From Metallyticus violacea (Eukaryota; Arthropoda; Insecta; Mantodea; Metallyticidae): DNA of 64,000 nt. The stretch is taken from NCBI GenBank assembly GCA_030762175.1, contig CM060838.1, positions 22,376,001-22,440,000 on the forward strand, read 5' to 3'. The stretch's first letter is position 1; each line of letters opens with the position of its first letter. A program made the translations under genes and the position numbers. The notes beneath the pieces were generated by a model. It made no database searches and was not told the origin of the DNA. It saw only the letters and a list, made by a program, of their open reading frames with translations. Shown in pieces: positions 33,712 to 46,242 of the stretch.

Positions 33712-36700
33712 TCGATTGTTTTCTGAATTAGGTGGAACTGAGATTATCCATAAAGATTATGGTAAATTTGTCCACCCTGCACACTATTCAATATCAATTC
33801 ACAAAATCTACTCCTGGATGCAGGGTCACCCGGTTGAAGTTCTTGCACTACAGTAACTTTATAGGGTCATAACTTCAGTAAAATTTAGCCGTTCAAATCG
33901 AGAAACAGGAAAATACTGAGAAAAACGTCGAAGTGGTTTTTAGAGGAATATTCCAGAGTATGTCCAATAGCATCTACCGTTCCTTCTATAAGTAACGTGC
34001 TGTGTACACCTTTTATCGAGAATACTTCTAGTTTCACGAAATCAAACTGTTAATCAAACTTAGACTTGGAAGTTGAATATCAGGGAATTTCTCTTAAAAT
34101 CAATCTCCGTATGTCAGTAGCCTATTCGGTAGGTACTTACGAGTTGTAAATAAATACTTTTTAGGGAATATAATACCTGATTTGATCCATATTAATATAA
34201 TTAATACACTGTAGTGCACTGTGTAATGAATACTTGATATACTACTACACAGATCACGTCCACATATTCTAGAGTTAAAAATCCTACTGACCTTCCCTTG
34301 GGCTCCCTGACCGTCTTTCAAGCTTGCTGTACTGCAGAGTTCGGTTAACTGGGACCAACTGCACGTCGAGCGGTCCCACGAAGGAAAAATCACTCAGTAG
34401 TTAGGAAAGACTATATACTTAAAAAACAAATTTAAATTATATATAACGGCAGCAGTAAATACATTTCTATAGAATGAACATAAACATTTTGAAAAATTAA
34501 ATTAAAAAGAAATTGGACAAGATTATAGTATATACATCAAATATGATATACTATATTACATAAAAAAGTAAACAGAATTTTAAGTCTGGAGATATTCCAT
34601 ACAGTGCAAACCAAACTAAACTGAATGCCAAGAGCTGCAGTTGAAACAGGTCTTACGATCTAATATACAGAAAAAAGAGAAATAAAACACATTCGTTTTT
34701 TATATTTTGGTTAGGCATAAAGTCTATGGCCTCGAACCGGAAGTAAACAGATTCCCAGACGAAAATACAGCGTTGTGATATATCGGCTTACCTTTACATG
34801 TATATTTCAAGGAATATTAGGAATGGTAGATTACTCAATTTATTCTCATGTAACGTACAATTCATTGCTGTATTTATGAAGTAAATAGCACAATGGCAGG
34901 TTTTAAAATAGGTACCTAGAAAATGCTATCTTGAAGCAAAGGCTTATACCCGCGCTTGTTGTATGGTCACTATCGCGAGTCGAATGCTTGGTCAATTCTA
35001 GTCCAGGCAGGCACTACCCATCCCGCCAGTGAACCAAGTGTTTACTTCTAGGTTGGGTTTTACCGCGCAATGGATGTCAATATCTTGAACGCATACAAAT
35101 ATGAAAAGTTGCAATGCAATAATGTCTAAATATCTGCAAACAAATAATAAAATAATAAAGCTACAACTATGGTATTTAAAATAAAAATAAAATATATTGT
35201 CTACTTCTAAAATTAGACCCAGAATAGATGCATAAGAAATCTGGCCAAATTAGGTTCAGAAAATGCTCAGAGTTGTCCCTCCTGGCTTCCAAAGGCAGAA
35301 AATTAGACGTAAAATGTAAAATATAGCTAGTAACAAAAACCAAATATATTTACATATTTCGTGTCTAGTCTAAAATTCATATATCCTCCTTCCCCCTTTA
35401 ACATCTAATGTAAAAACAATAAAGCATCAGTGTATTTATATTTTAGAAATCTGCATACTTAAGAGACACTGTTTAACTAGTAAAAAGTAACAGTTGCATT
35501 CTATCACATTAATGGGGTACTAACATGGCCGACTTTTAAAATAGACATGCTTTTGTATTTTCTTTCTTGTTTATATATGACCAATTAAAATGTAATACTG
35601 TATTCTTAATGCTTTAATTAATTTATTATAAAATAAATATTTTTCTCGTGTGTATGAAAAATTGAAATTATTGATTCTCAAAATATCCATTGTTACATAC
35701 AGCAAAAAGAAGTTTATAAAATTGCAAACACGAGAATGAACTTTTTTGAATAATTCTTTAATTATTATAATAAAAATACACACAAACTGAATCTTATTTA
35801 AAATGTGCATAGTCCAAATGTACAGAAAACATGTACGTAAAGTAAAAATCGAAGCTTAGATTTTTTATCCTAATAAGGATATTTATGTGCATCATACAAT
35901 ATTTTGAAAATTGTAGGTAAAACTGTTTTTAAAGCATATTTTTAGGAAAATGAGAAACAAACTTAGAGCTTGGCATCGTTTGCAATTTTCCGTTTTCCTT
36001 TCAGTATCACTTTTAACTGTATCTTTAAATTCGGGTTTTATTTTTCGTTGCTCCTTTATTTTACTTGTGTTTTCTTTTACTAAAAAAAAATAAGAAAGAA
36101 AACGAAAAGTTTGCCACCGCGTGCTTTCACTGAATCAACAATAATAGAAGGTATTCTAGTTTTTAACAGGTCTACCACACTGATAACAGTTTCGCTACTC
36201 TACTAAATTGAAAATAATTCAGCGACAGACGAAATGTAAACAAATAAATTAGAATATTTTAAAAAAATGATAATAAGGGAAAGGAACGTGGCTGAGGGCT
36301 TATTTAAAGATACAATTATGACATCACGCTAAAATGCTTTAATGCATAAGTTTGTGACCAATGTTGTAGACATTAAAAATATAATTCAGACATGAAGTAC
36401 AAAGTTTGTAACAAATTAGATGTAAAATATAAAAAATGTACTTTATCTTCCTAAAGGTGCTGCATTCTCCAATACCGACTAACGAATATGTACTAACTTC
36501 TTAAGATATTCCACATATTTTAATTTAAAAGGCAGTCATTATGAAAATGTTCGAGATAGCCACGATTGAATTACCTGAAACCGCACTCAGTTATTGTACA
36601 TTGGCAGCAAAAGAATCTTAGGGTTTGAAACTTTGTATGCAGGTTCTTCCCACTTGCAATCAGGATGAAGTAGCAAGCAGTCAAAATCAAAGCGGACTAT

Positions 36701-36989
36701 AAACTGCATGCTAAATACTTTCACTGAGTTTTCTGGAAAAAGGAGACTTGCATTGGCCATTACCTATAAAAACACCTCTCAATCTTGAAAACAGACCACT
36801 TTGCAGTAACTTCTCAGAGAGATAATCCTATGACAGCTTTTGTGAGAAGGAAATAACCAATTTTCTGCCAAATTTATTTATCTCTTCATTTTGGTAGGAG
36901 AATACAAATTAGAACAGACTTGGGCCCACTATTGATTCTTTCACTTTTGTATGATAACCGAATCCTAGCGAAGAGTCTTCCTTGATAAA
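33712..36989. other. No recognisable feature
   Basis: AT-rich, including a minus frame of 97 codons (34100-34393) in a short GC-richer patch that I do not recognise. The segment 36570-36980 is the likely downstream part of the transposase relic that follows, but no motif is readable in it. Confidence 0.4.
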
Positions 36990-37330
36990 TCTTTTCAACG
37001 TAGTTCTGCCTTTGCCTTTGCCTTTTGAAAACGCTGTGAGTCACCAACGGGAAGAAATGTTCCTCCCTCTTGAATATTCATGCAGGATGTAGGGAACACG
37101 AGGCGAGCTAATCCCTAAGGCCATCTCAATGCCCTTCTAGGTCAGCCTTGCCTCTTCTTTTATCACTGTCTTCACCAGGGAAATGTTTTCCTTAGTCACT
37201 ACAGTTGATGACCTGCCACTTCTCATCTCTAAGGGATGCTCTCACCCTCTTAAATTTGGTGAACCAGAGGAAAACTGTGGCACGTGAGTGTGAAAGGTCC
37301 CCAAAGGTCTAAGTAACTGTGATCTAATCA
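36990..37330 (-). pseudogene. Mariner-type transposase relic, DNA-binding domain
   Basis: Reading the minus strand across two frameshifts gives SHSRATVFLWFTKFKRVRA, SLRDEKWQ, VTKENISLVKTVIKEEARLT, a stop, then KGIEMALGISSPRVPYILHE and RNISSRW. This is the double helix-turn-helix order of mariner transposases (WFxRFKxGR..SLxD, ENI..V, RLTxxEIAxxLGIS, HxILHExL). It differs from the three mariners with D,D34D elsewhere in the window, so it is another lineage. No catalytic motif was found downstream, so this is an old fragment. Confidence 0.72.
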
Positions 37331-37944
37331 TTGCGCAATAATATTCCTGTTCAAGTGTATTTACTTCAAAAATTGGCTGACAGATTCCTTTTTTATAGTT
37401 GTTGTTACTATGGGTGATATTTTTAAGTGGCAAGTTAGTTTATGATCTGCTTGTCATGCCTCAGAACTTTTCTAGCGTGACTTACGTGGGCGTATTAGTA
37501 GCTAGAAAACATTATTCACACGAACAGCTTTGGAATAAGTTTGCTAGAAAGTACGCAATAATTACTAAAACAATAACAATTTCTAAGCAGCTTTCAGAGG
37601 TTCAAATACAGTGACAATTATTCGGCACGCTAAACGCAAATGGAATCCAAGGTAACCAGAAATCTTTAATAATTTTGACTAACAGCTGGTGGGCTAGCGG
37701 CCAGATTTCTGCAGAAAAACCTTTTACTTTAGCAAATATTACCTGTATTTATAAGAGCAGTAAATATCTGTCAAAACAATGAAAATTAATGAAAGTTCTA
37801 TATATTAGGCAATATTATCACATAACCGATAATCGTTAAGACCACTAATGTCAAACAAAGCTAATAGTTCCTTCGAAATATTACTTTTTTTTCACAAGCG
37901 CCGTGTTTGGAATCAGAACAGGCTAGGTAAAATTTGAGATTATG
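37331..37944. other. No recognisable feature
   Basis: AT-rich; a plus frame of 71 codons at 37399-37614 is unrecognised. Confidence 0.4.
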
Positions 37945-38009
37945 ACCGAAAACTGAACCACGGATCTTAAGCTTGCAGTGCCGATGCTCTTATATTTGAG
38001 CTACCGTTC
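37945..38009 (-). mobile_element. SINE-E tRNA-like head, copy 1
   Basis: On the minus strand the order is ACGGTAGCTCAAATATAAGAG, a CATCGGCACTGCAAGC arm and GTGGTTCAGTTTT. This is the layout of a tRNA with A and B boxes. The same ACGGTAGCTCA start occurs at 38277 on the other strand. Confidence 0.5.
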
Positions 38010-38273
38010 ATTGTTTGTGAATTTTTCCCATCCGAGTCTAATTTTTCTTCTGACTATGATCCCAAACCTTAGCCTAACACAAAGTTTATGTGAAACAATC
38101 CCATTTCAAAGAAATTAACTCTAATACTATGGTTAACTATGAACCTAGGGCCATAAGTACTCAAAATACTCGCCTTGTTGGAATAAACTGTCTGTAACGA
38201 GTAAACCTTAAGAGATCTCCAGGGTATAACAAACTACAGATGGAGGAAATATGCAGCTAGTATGGTCGGACAA

Positions 38274-38341
38274 GGCACGGTAGCTCAGATGGTAAATGTG
38301 TCGGCAAGAAGATTCATAGTTCTGAGCACCGACCGTGAACC
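38274..38341 (+). mobile_element. SINE-E tRNA-like head, copy 2
   Basis: GCACGGTAGCTCAGATGGTA followed by GTGTCGGCAAGAAG and a degraded B-box region. It is inverted with respect to 37945-38009. It could instead be a decayed tRNA gene, but the poor acceptor arms argue against a functional tRNA. Confidence 0.45.
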
Positions 38342-38845
38342 TTGAATTTTTATATCTGATTGTGATTGCAACAGTGCTACTTAATTATATTATTACCCAT
38401 CATCCACTTGGATTTAGTACTGTGTGCTTATCAGATTCGAAATTGTTTCTGGGACTTCAAATGTCCCAACTCCGAGTACAAGAAAACCCCTAAATGAAAT
38501 TTTAGAATTTTCTCTGAAAAAATTTCACTCACTAAGAGTTGTAGCTACCAATTAGCTGGCCCGAGTTTGTTCCTCAATTAGCAAACTTCCTTAAGCATTT
38601 CCTCACACTAAATATGAAATATTTTCATATGTGCGCGAACTTCAGAATCATGTACATCATCATTTACTAAAATATGTAATAATTAGCCCCTTATTTCTAC
38701 CAAAATACTAAATGGAGAATTTAATTACACGTACTTTATAGCAGGACAACGATATTGCACTTCATGTTTTAACAAGTGCAATTCCACTAGCCTTTGGTCA
38801 TCAAACAGTGTCTTGGATTGGATTATAGAAATTCTGGAGGAATTT

Positions 38846-39046
38846 TCAGTCGTGCTGACGTCGGTGGAGTCTCTCTACAAGGAGGTTAAGCCTCTCAAAA
38901 ACCAGTCGCCGGGACAGAAAAAATTGTACGGCACAAACCACTGTAACGCCGCACAGAGCACCAAGCAGTAGTGCTGGCACTTTCGACACTGTAACATACT
39001 CAATGAATAAAATGAAATAATATGAAATGAACAGCGAAGTGTTCAT
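38846..39046 (-). other. Coding-like segment, chemoreceptor-like membrane peptide
   Basis: The minus frame has a GC-richer, protein-like codon pattern from about 38995 to the TGA at 38846. It encodes a hydrophobic segment, KVPALLLGALCGVTVVCAVQ, followed by RRLVFERLNLLVERLHRRQH. A membrane helix followed by F-x-x-LN-x-L-x-x-L resembles the cytoplasmic loops of insect gustatory receptors. The AT-rich first 17 codons are probably not part of it. It may be one exon, a pseudogene scrap or chance. No splice sites were confirmed. Confidence 0.25.
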
Positions 39047-39049
39047 GAA

Positions 39050-39180
39050 AATGAAAGATGCATCCTAGCCCCACAGAATACTACAAAAAAAGCCGAGGTC
39101 AGGAAGGCCGGCAACAAGTGATTTGAATCCGAAACTTCCCGAATGCGAGTTTCAAGCGTTACGGCTTGAGGCAATTATCT
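39050..39180 (-). mobile_element. SINE-C fragment
   Basis: The minus strand reads ACGCTTGAAACTCGCATTCGG, a TTTCGGATTCAAATC B box, then GGCCTTCCTGACCTCGGC and a T run, the same order as the SINE-C copy at 10076. Confidence 0.6.
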
Positions 39181-39892
39181 CAATAATTGAATAGTGAGAA
39201 ATTTATTATTAGTAGTAGCATTAGTATTTATATTACTATTATTATTTCTATTCTTTCAATCTCTGACTTCTTCTAAATTCAGTTTTCTTCCGAGAATAGC
39301 ACTGTTCTCTTTGATTTTTTCTTGGGACAGATCCTTAACCTCTGCAACTTTCTTTCCGAACATTATTTCTGTTTCCTACTTCTTCATCAAAGGTCTAAAG
39401 AATTGGTGCATGTGCGTTTAGCCTTATCTTCGGATACTGTTAACACATGCACTATTTACTTACACACCGTGAATGGTTGTTCCGCTCCGTACGTTACAGC
39501 GCTCATTTTAGAGCACGGGTGAGAGGAGTTGTAAGGCGCATGTGCCACAGGAAGGATGTGTGGATAATACCGTGGGACGCTGGGTTTGCTGGGAGCTGTG
39601 GACAGATTAAGACGTGTGACCTCTCTAGGGGTCACCTAATAGAACTGTCAGAGGATGCTAGGTAACAACAACCCGTCCTAAATGAGTATTGAATAAATAA
39701 ATTAATTGTGAAAACTTTACTAACCTTGTTCATGAAAATGTCTTTTTCTTGCTGTTTTTTTTTTTTTTCTATTGGATTTCTTAGTATGAAGATGAATAAA
39801 CTTAATGTGGATTTAAACTTAGCTTGCCACAGCGTGTCCGATCACTTGTTGTGTAGGAATTCGCAAGACTGCAGGACAATAGGGGGACCTTC
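39181..39892. other. No confirmed feature
   Basis: The GC-richer block 39480-39660 contains overlapping frames that I do not recognise. The remainder is T-rich. Confidence 0.4.
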
Positions 39893-40105
39893 AAGATCTC
39901 CATGTGGGACCCCTGGATAGGAAAAAGGACACAAGACAGACCCAGAAGAAAATGGACAGACTTCTTCAAGGAACATGCAGGTCCAGATTGGTCAAGAGTA
40001 GCAAAATCTCACGAGAAGCAACTAATATAGTGAGAAATGGAGTAACCAAAGAACAAATCAGTCAGAGTGTCTTAAACAGCATACGAACAACTAGCGTGGA
40101 ATAGC
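39893..40105 (+). pseudogene. LINE ORF2 C-terminal relic
   Basis: The plus frame gives RTQDRPRRKWTDFFKEHAGP followed by DWSRVAKSHEKQL and two stops. This matches the pattern RGRPxxRWxDDxxxxAGxxWxxxAxDRxxW found near the end of many LINE ORF2 proteins, after the reverse transcriptase. No upstream reverse-transcriptase motif is readable, so only the 3' end is present. The clade is uncertain. Confidence 0.6.
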
Positions 40106-40544
40106 TCACCACGTTAGGATACAGCGAGGTTTCCATACTTGTTAGGAGTCCTTTGCCCTTAAGGGACACAGTAGACTATCTTTATAATTATGTATGTTAC
40201 CTGACGAGATAAGAACGGTCACCGGAAGGGATAAGAGATTATGCTCGGGACTCTTAAGAAGTGCTTAAAGACTGCTTTTCTTCTTATGTAAGGAATATTT
40301 CTGAAATATGAAATGACATCAGAGCAGTGAGAATCATATCACAATGCAATTTTGACTTATCAACTTCTTGCATGTTTCATTCTTCATTATTAGTACAAAA
40401 TGTTGTAAATTTATATTTATAAATATAAATATATCCTAGATTTTTAAGAAATGCAATGATTAACCTTCAAGGACATTACCTTACCGTCTACTTCTGGTTT
40501 AGACCCCGTTCATCATTTTCACATTTATCATACTCCTTTATCAA

Positions 40545-40700
40545 GTTGCTTGATCCGCTATTGCTAAGGCTTTCTTTGTCTTAATTTCCCCTCTCTACCC
40601 CATTCTAATTACATTTTCAGTGGCCTTATGTTTCTATCCTTCACACGTCCAAACCATACTTTTCTTGTCCCTAAGAAGACCATTTCTTATATTCATTTCC
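40545..40700 (-). pseudogene. LINE ORF2 C-terminal relic, second family
   Basis: On the minus strand, pieces read NIRNGLLRDKKSMVWTCE and, one frame over, VWFGRVKDRNIRPLK, a stop, then LEWGREGKLRQRK. These follow the WFGHVxRMxxxRxPKxxLEW motif that precedes the GRPxxxW block in LINE ORF2 proteins. The order stops at the GRP block, and it lies only 53 bp from a SINE-A. Confidence 0.5.
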
Positions 40701-40753
40701 AGCAGTCCTCTTCCAATAATAAATTTTTATGGGTTGATTTTGTTGGTTTGGTA

Positions 40754-41027
40754 TATTTACGGACACTCTTTAACATTTCAGTCATCAGCGTCCCATTCAA
40801 TTCAGAGTCAATAAATTTTGCTCAGAGGCCTCTTCTTTCAGGCTTGAGGTTCTTTTACATGTCGTAAATCTACGACTTTGAACTTATGGCTTTATTTTCC
40901 CTCCGAAATGAGTCCTACTTAAGATTTTTACACCCGAAAAAATCGACGGTCCTGGCCAGGATTGAGCCTCCGATCTTTGGTTTAGGAGGCAAGTATAGTT
41001 ACCATAGACCATCACCAGGATCGATTT
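40754..41027 (-). mobile_element. SINE-A, near full length
   Basis: The plus strand starts TTTACGGACACTCTTTAAC and ends CACCAGGATCGA. The TTCCGAAGGAAG core has mutated to TCCGAAATGAGTCC, showing more divergence than the copy at 46243. Confidence 0.9.
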
Positions 41028-44000
41028 TTTATGGGTAATATATACATATATTTTTTCTTTTTCATTTTATAGACTTCACGAGTTAGGCCCAAGGCCAATG
41101 TAACTGTTCGGTGAACTCGCTCGCACCTGCTATTGTAGCATTGAGCAATGGCTTATCGGGCTATGCAATACCCAGCTGCCACGTTGGCCATTACGTCATC
41201 AAATAATTTCAATGTTAATGTTGCAGAATAAAAAGGAACTAAGCTACAAAATCAAAATAAAATTTTCAAATTTTAACAAATGGAAAACTTTAAATACATT
41301 AGAATATACTAGATTGTCACTACTGTTTCTACAACTGGCTATTGTATTACTCCTCCGACTCTACCGTAGCCCTATCTAGTCGTAGGATGACCGGACATTT
41401 TATTGTGCTGTTCTTTTAATTTTCTTGCCATGCATGAAACGTCTTCAACATTTGTTTTTTTATCACCTGATTAAGGCCGCGTAAAAACACAAAACACAAT
41501 ATGTATGTAGGCATGTATACAGTTAATATTTTTAACGTATTATTTCTTATTCGTATTCTATTGAATCATTTCTTAAAGCTAAAAATAAAAAATGAATCTC
41601 TTTTTAACTTCAGTTTTTCGTTCTTGCAACCAAACTCAAATTATTAAGATGCCTTTCAAAAGCTGATTACAGGGAATTATGAAGAAACGATCGATTTATA
41701 TGCATTTCAATGTAATCTTACGAAAATACAGGTACACAGGCTGCGATGTGACCTCATTCAAAATAAAAAATTAGTTTCTCTTTTATCTGCTGAGGCTGGT
41801 GCAATTTGCTTGACCATAATTACATTATTTTGCTTTGCTTCATCAGGGAACAAAAAGATGAGGGCTAGAACACTTCAAACGAAACAAAATAGAAACGCTT
41901 TTACCCCTAGGTTCATCAAAATGGGTTCGCAAAGGGCCACAGTGTATTGGCGTTTAATTATTAGGCAAGAAGATGAAATGCCTGTCGTGTATCATAGAAT
42001 TAATGGTCTATTCTGGCACTCAGTCAACATATAACGCGATAAAGTTTTTTAGATCTTTTAGCTGAAGTTAGTAATCATTATGTCGTCAGGTATTAGATAT
42101 CATTAGACTCTAAATTAATCTCAGTTTGGATTAAAAATCATTCCTATTGACACACTTAACTCTTAACTTGATCACTATATTAGCTATATACTTCTGAAAT
42201 ATCCATAATATTTATTTCAGCGAAAAATGAAACATTGATAAGTAAAATTTTAGGTTATAAATCTAAATGGATAAAGTACGTTTCATCCGCAAAGACAGCA
42301 CGAAAAAATATTTTATATCTGCATTACTTTTGGTAAAACAGTTTTTAGTAAAATAGACTTGGTTCAACTTAAGTTATACTTAATATTATTCTTGTATACT
42401 TTTATTTATAAGACAAGAATGCTTTTAACAAAGTAAATGTTTCTATTACGCTGAAATTGTTCTTAATACATGTAACGGATCTAAGAAAAACATCGTTAAC
42501 GTATGGTTCAGAGTGAAATAAGTAAAACGGCTATTTAAGTGACAGACCTCTACCGAAACTTTTAATTTTATACTAATGTTCAAGGACATTACACTTCTTT
42601 CGCCGTATTTACCCTTCTCGTTTATAGAACTTATACTCCCAGGAACTTACTATTTACTCTTCACTTGCACACTGAAGGGCTCACTGAATGGACGGCCAGC
42701 CCTATGTCACGGCCGACTGAATGACATCACAAACACAGAAGACGCATACGCGTATAGATAGATGGAATGAAGATTAATAATGCTGATACGAATTTAATGG
42801 AAGGCGACGTAGGAATATCGCCTCATGGTGACGTTGGTTTATGTCTCAATCTTAAACAATCATATGATTGTTGGTGGGAATGGGAATTGGGCTGTATGGT
42901 AGCTGTGTGGATTAATTTAAGCCCGCCTATCTGAGATTTCGTCACGGCTGCTGTAGGCCACCAACTCTGCTTCCAAGACTCTCTCTCACTCTCTCGGGCT
43001 TTACGCTGATTTCTGGCAGCTGTAAGCTAGCCAGGGCTGAGTAAATGGGAATTTGGTAGGGAATTCGCAGATAAATAACGCCTTGTAATTTAGTTGCTGC
43101 TGGGGTTGTTTATTCTCCCAAATAGGTATAATCAGATGAGCTCACTGCCAAGGTAAACTTGACAAACACACAAATCTGGTTGCGTTCGCCAAAAAGTGCC
43201 CAATATAAAGAAAATGCTACTTCAATGGTATTTTATGCAGCACAATGGTGCTACATGCGGTTCGCGTATTTGGTTATCGAGCCGCGTTGATGCCAAATCG
43301 TGTACCTCGGACGTAGGTAATTCTCACTGTAACTGCCCGGGTGACGCGGCAGCACCATTTCAACCCTAGAATTTTCACTACCCCTTTGAGGCAAAATCTA
43401 TTTCTTATATACTCTAGAAAAACTGACGCTCTTCCCCTTAAAACGACGCGAAATATTCCCGCCAGTTTTGTTTTCACCATACTCATAGGTCAATGCTGAC
43501 ATCATCAGAATTCATTCCTATTTGCTGGACAAATTTTGGCAGAGCATAACGCTACGTTATTTGTCAATCAGCTCACTTCAAACAAATTTTACACGTTGTG
43601 TCAATGACCTGCGTACCTGTCACTTCCTGTCACTTCCCGAGTCACTTCTAAGCCTAAGGCATTGCCAACCCCTTTCTCGCCGCATTTTTAAGGGTTTAGT
43701 TTCTATTGTATTACTTTTACCAAGGCTCATTGTGTTCGGAGAAAGACGCGAGTTTTTCCTTACTTTGCTATTAATATTACATGTTATCCCTTAAATATTT
43801 TTAAAATTATACATTATAGACACCATGCCCAGTCTTAAACACTGTATCATTTAAATTCTACATACATGAATTTGTCTTCGAAGTTGCCTGTATACAGAAA
43901 GCACAGCATACCTGTAAGAAATCACAGGATCGTTGATTTAAATTTACAAATACTTATATCAATTACTCTGCAATTGGTGGAGTTCCAGGAGGGAAATTTA

Positions 44001-44029
44001 AAGTAGTGCGTGGCAGAGAAATATTATCC
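41028..44029. other. No confirmed feature
   Basis: AT-rich apart from GC-richer patches at 42880-43060 and 43250-43460. The latter carries a minus frame of 70 codons (43274-43486) that I do not recognise. A 14-bp palindrome CAATCATATGATTG lies near 42857-42870. Confidence 0.4.
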
Positions 44030-44160
44030 CGGAATTTGCTCTTGCTTACAATGAACTGAGAAAAATCACGGAAAGCTCAATGTGGTTAGTCGGCCGCAGG
44101 AATAGAATCTAAAAACTCCCGAATACGAGTCCAAATATTACTTCTTGAGTCAACCTTCAC
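44030..44160 (-). mobile_element. SINE-C fragment, degenerate
   Basis: The plus strand shows GTCGGCCGCAGGAATAGAAT then CTCCCGAATACGAGT, the same arm order as 39110-39165, preceded by ACTGAGAAAAATCACGG. Confidence 0.5.
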
Positions 44161-45279
44161 ATTACAAACTTTGAACGAAAATGTAATGTCGTATGAATCA
44201 TAGATTTATAATCATTTTTATTGCCAATTAGTGTATCTTAGTATTTTAGCTATACTCTATATACAATGTTTTAAGGTATATTAAACGAGACTCTTTATTA
44301 GAGGATAAAATATTTTAAAAACAACGTTCCGAGCTTACTGAGAGTAACTCTGTTGGAATTGTTTGGAAGTCAATACAGTTCGCTCCTTCTTTCAGGGCTT
44401 CGCACTCTTTCTTTCCTCTTGGTTGGTAGTCATGCACGGAGTTTGATATTCTAAAACGTTCCATTCTATTATTATGATTTAGTCATTAAGTTCAATAGGT
44501 TTCTATTCCGCCATTAATGAAGAATGTCTGCAATTCTCTTATGTCATTATTTTTTAATTTATCAGCACGTATACAGCCGCTTGTTATATATTAGTACCGT
44601 CGGAAAAGGTTATTAATGGTGAAAAAAATATTTAAAGGCTTGCGTTGTAAAGAACAAGAACATTTTTTACAGAAAGAGAAGATGTGAAACTTATCAAAAT
44701 CAAATGCTAACAAACGTTTTAGTTCACAACAAAGAACTACTGAATGAAAAGTCACCGCTTCACACATCCAAGATTTCCTTGGAATTAAATTTTTAACTCT
44801 TCACGTTCTCAAGGTTAATCCAGAGGGAAGTCAGAGGGAGGGAAACCCCCCTTGTGGTAAAAAAAATCTATTTAAAGGCACTAAAGTAAAGTAAGAAAGA
44901 AAACGGTGGTCGTTAAACATTAAAATTGTGCTTAGAGACCGGCAAGCTTGAAGCCATTGTCAGAGGATGAAGTATTTGGAGAGCAACGTTCAGGCAGAGT
45001 GCAGTGGAAGAGGTAAGGTCGATTGCTCGCCCTTAAAACATTTGTATAATATCATAATATTGATTTCCTTCTCAAACAGCAATTATTGTAGATCTGTGTA
45101 GGTATCTTACCGCAGCTTCTTTTTATATTGAAAGAAGTGCTTTAAAGTTGCTCCTTATGCAGACCAATGTTGTTCCATCATACTGTTTTGATCCTCTAAA
45201 AAAAGTTTTACATAAGGTTATTAACGTGAAAATGTTATGTCACATAAAACCAACTAAATCATTTTAGTAACGTTAACGT
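44161..45279. other. No recognisable feature
   Basis: AT-rich with a short GC-richer zone at 44800-45010. Nothing identifiable. Confidence 0.4.
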
Positions 45280-45505
45280 TACACGGGTGCCCGATATCGG
45301 TAAGGCATGGACTCGTGAATAGGAAGTCTGGGTTTCGATTCCCGCCTTTCTGACTCAGTTTTTTTTTTCTAGGTTTTCTTCAGTACTCAAAATGGCAAAG
45401 CCTGGAACGCTTTCTTTATTATTATTTTTTTTTTTCCAATTTATCATTTTATCTCATGTATCTTCAGTGCCCAACATCTGTGACGCCACAATAGTAAAAC
45501 AGTAT
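45280..45505 (+). mobile_element. SINE-B, plus-strand copy
   Basis: The head is degenerate (ACGGGTGCCCGATATCGG) but GACTCGTGAATAGGAAGTCT and the B box GGGTTTCGATTCCC are clear. The body follows as CTAGGTTTTCTTCAGTACTC and CCTGGAACGCTTTC, then the 3' region TGTGACGCCACAATAG. Confidence 0.82.
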
Positions 45506-46242
45506 TGAAAAAATAACTACTTTTAGCGAAAATTACTTCTTACATTATTTCACCGAATGGTAGCTTTCAAACGTAGAAATTAAAAAAAAGAAATATGACG
45601 TTAACGGGCTCTATTAAATACTACTTCACATGGAATAATGATCAACACACCCTTTATTTTTCATTTATAACTTGAATTGAATAGAATTGGATTATTAAGA
45701 TCGGCGGAGGATATTTCAGTACTTCAGCCTTGCTCAAAGGCTGGCCTATCGTGCCTTCGCCACTAATGAGGTACTAATAAAGATTACTACAAATGTTTAG
45801 AGGGAATGACGGATGAAGTATAAAGAGTTTTATTAGAAGAATATAAAATCATAACAAGGAAGCATAGCAGCATGAAAAACACAAACCATGGAGATTTGTA
45901 AGAATTATGTTACAAAATCAATGTGCTATTATGGAGAAGTTATTAATGAGAACTTAAAGCAAACAAATATGGAATAAATGATAGAAAAATTAAAAAGAAA
46001 AGCGAAGGCATTAGTGGATATCTTGAGTAACCGACAACTCTTCCCAATGGTGGTGATCTCAACACTGTGTTCCCTATAGAAGAGATTGGATACAAGATAC
46101 ATTACTTATGAACAATTCCATATTTGTGACTGAAATAGGATTAATAGTTCAGTAAATTAGGGCCAAAACAATACAAAATAAAGAAAATAGTTGGCGAAAG
46201 GTTAAAGCATACATGAACTCTTGACTCTCTGTGGCCTTGTAC
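45506..46242. other. No confirmed feature
   Basis: A stretch at 45840-46080 gives frame pieces with a protein-like look (for example ALVDILSNRQLFPMVVIS) but no recognisable family. Confidence 0.35.
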
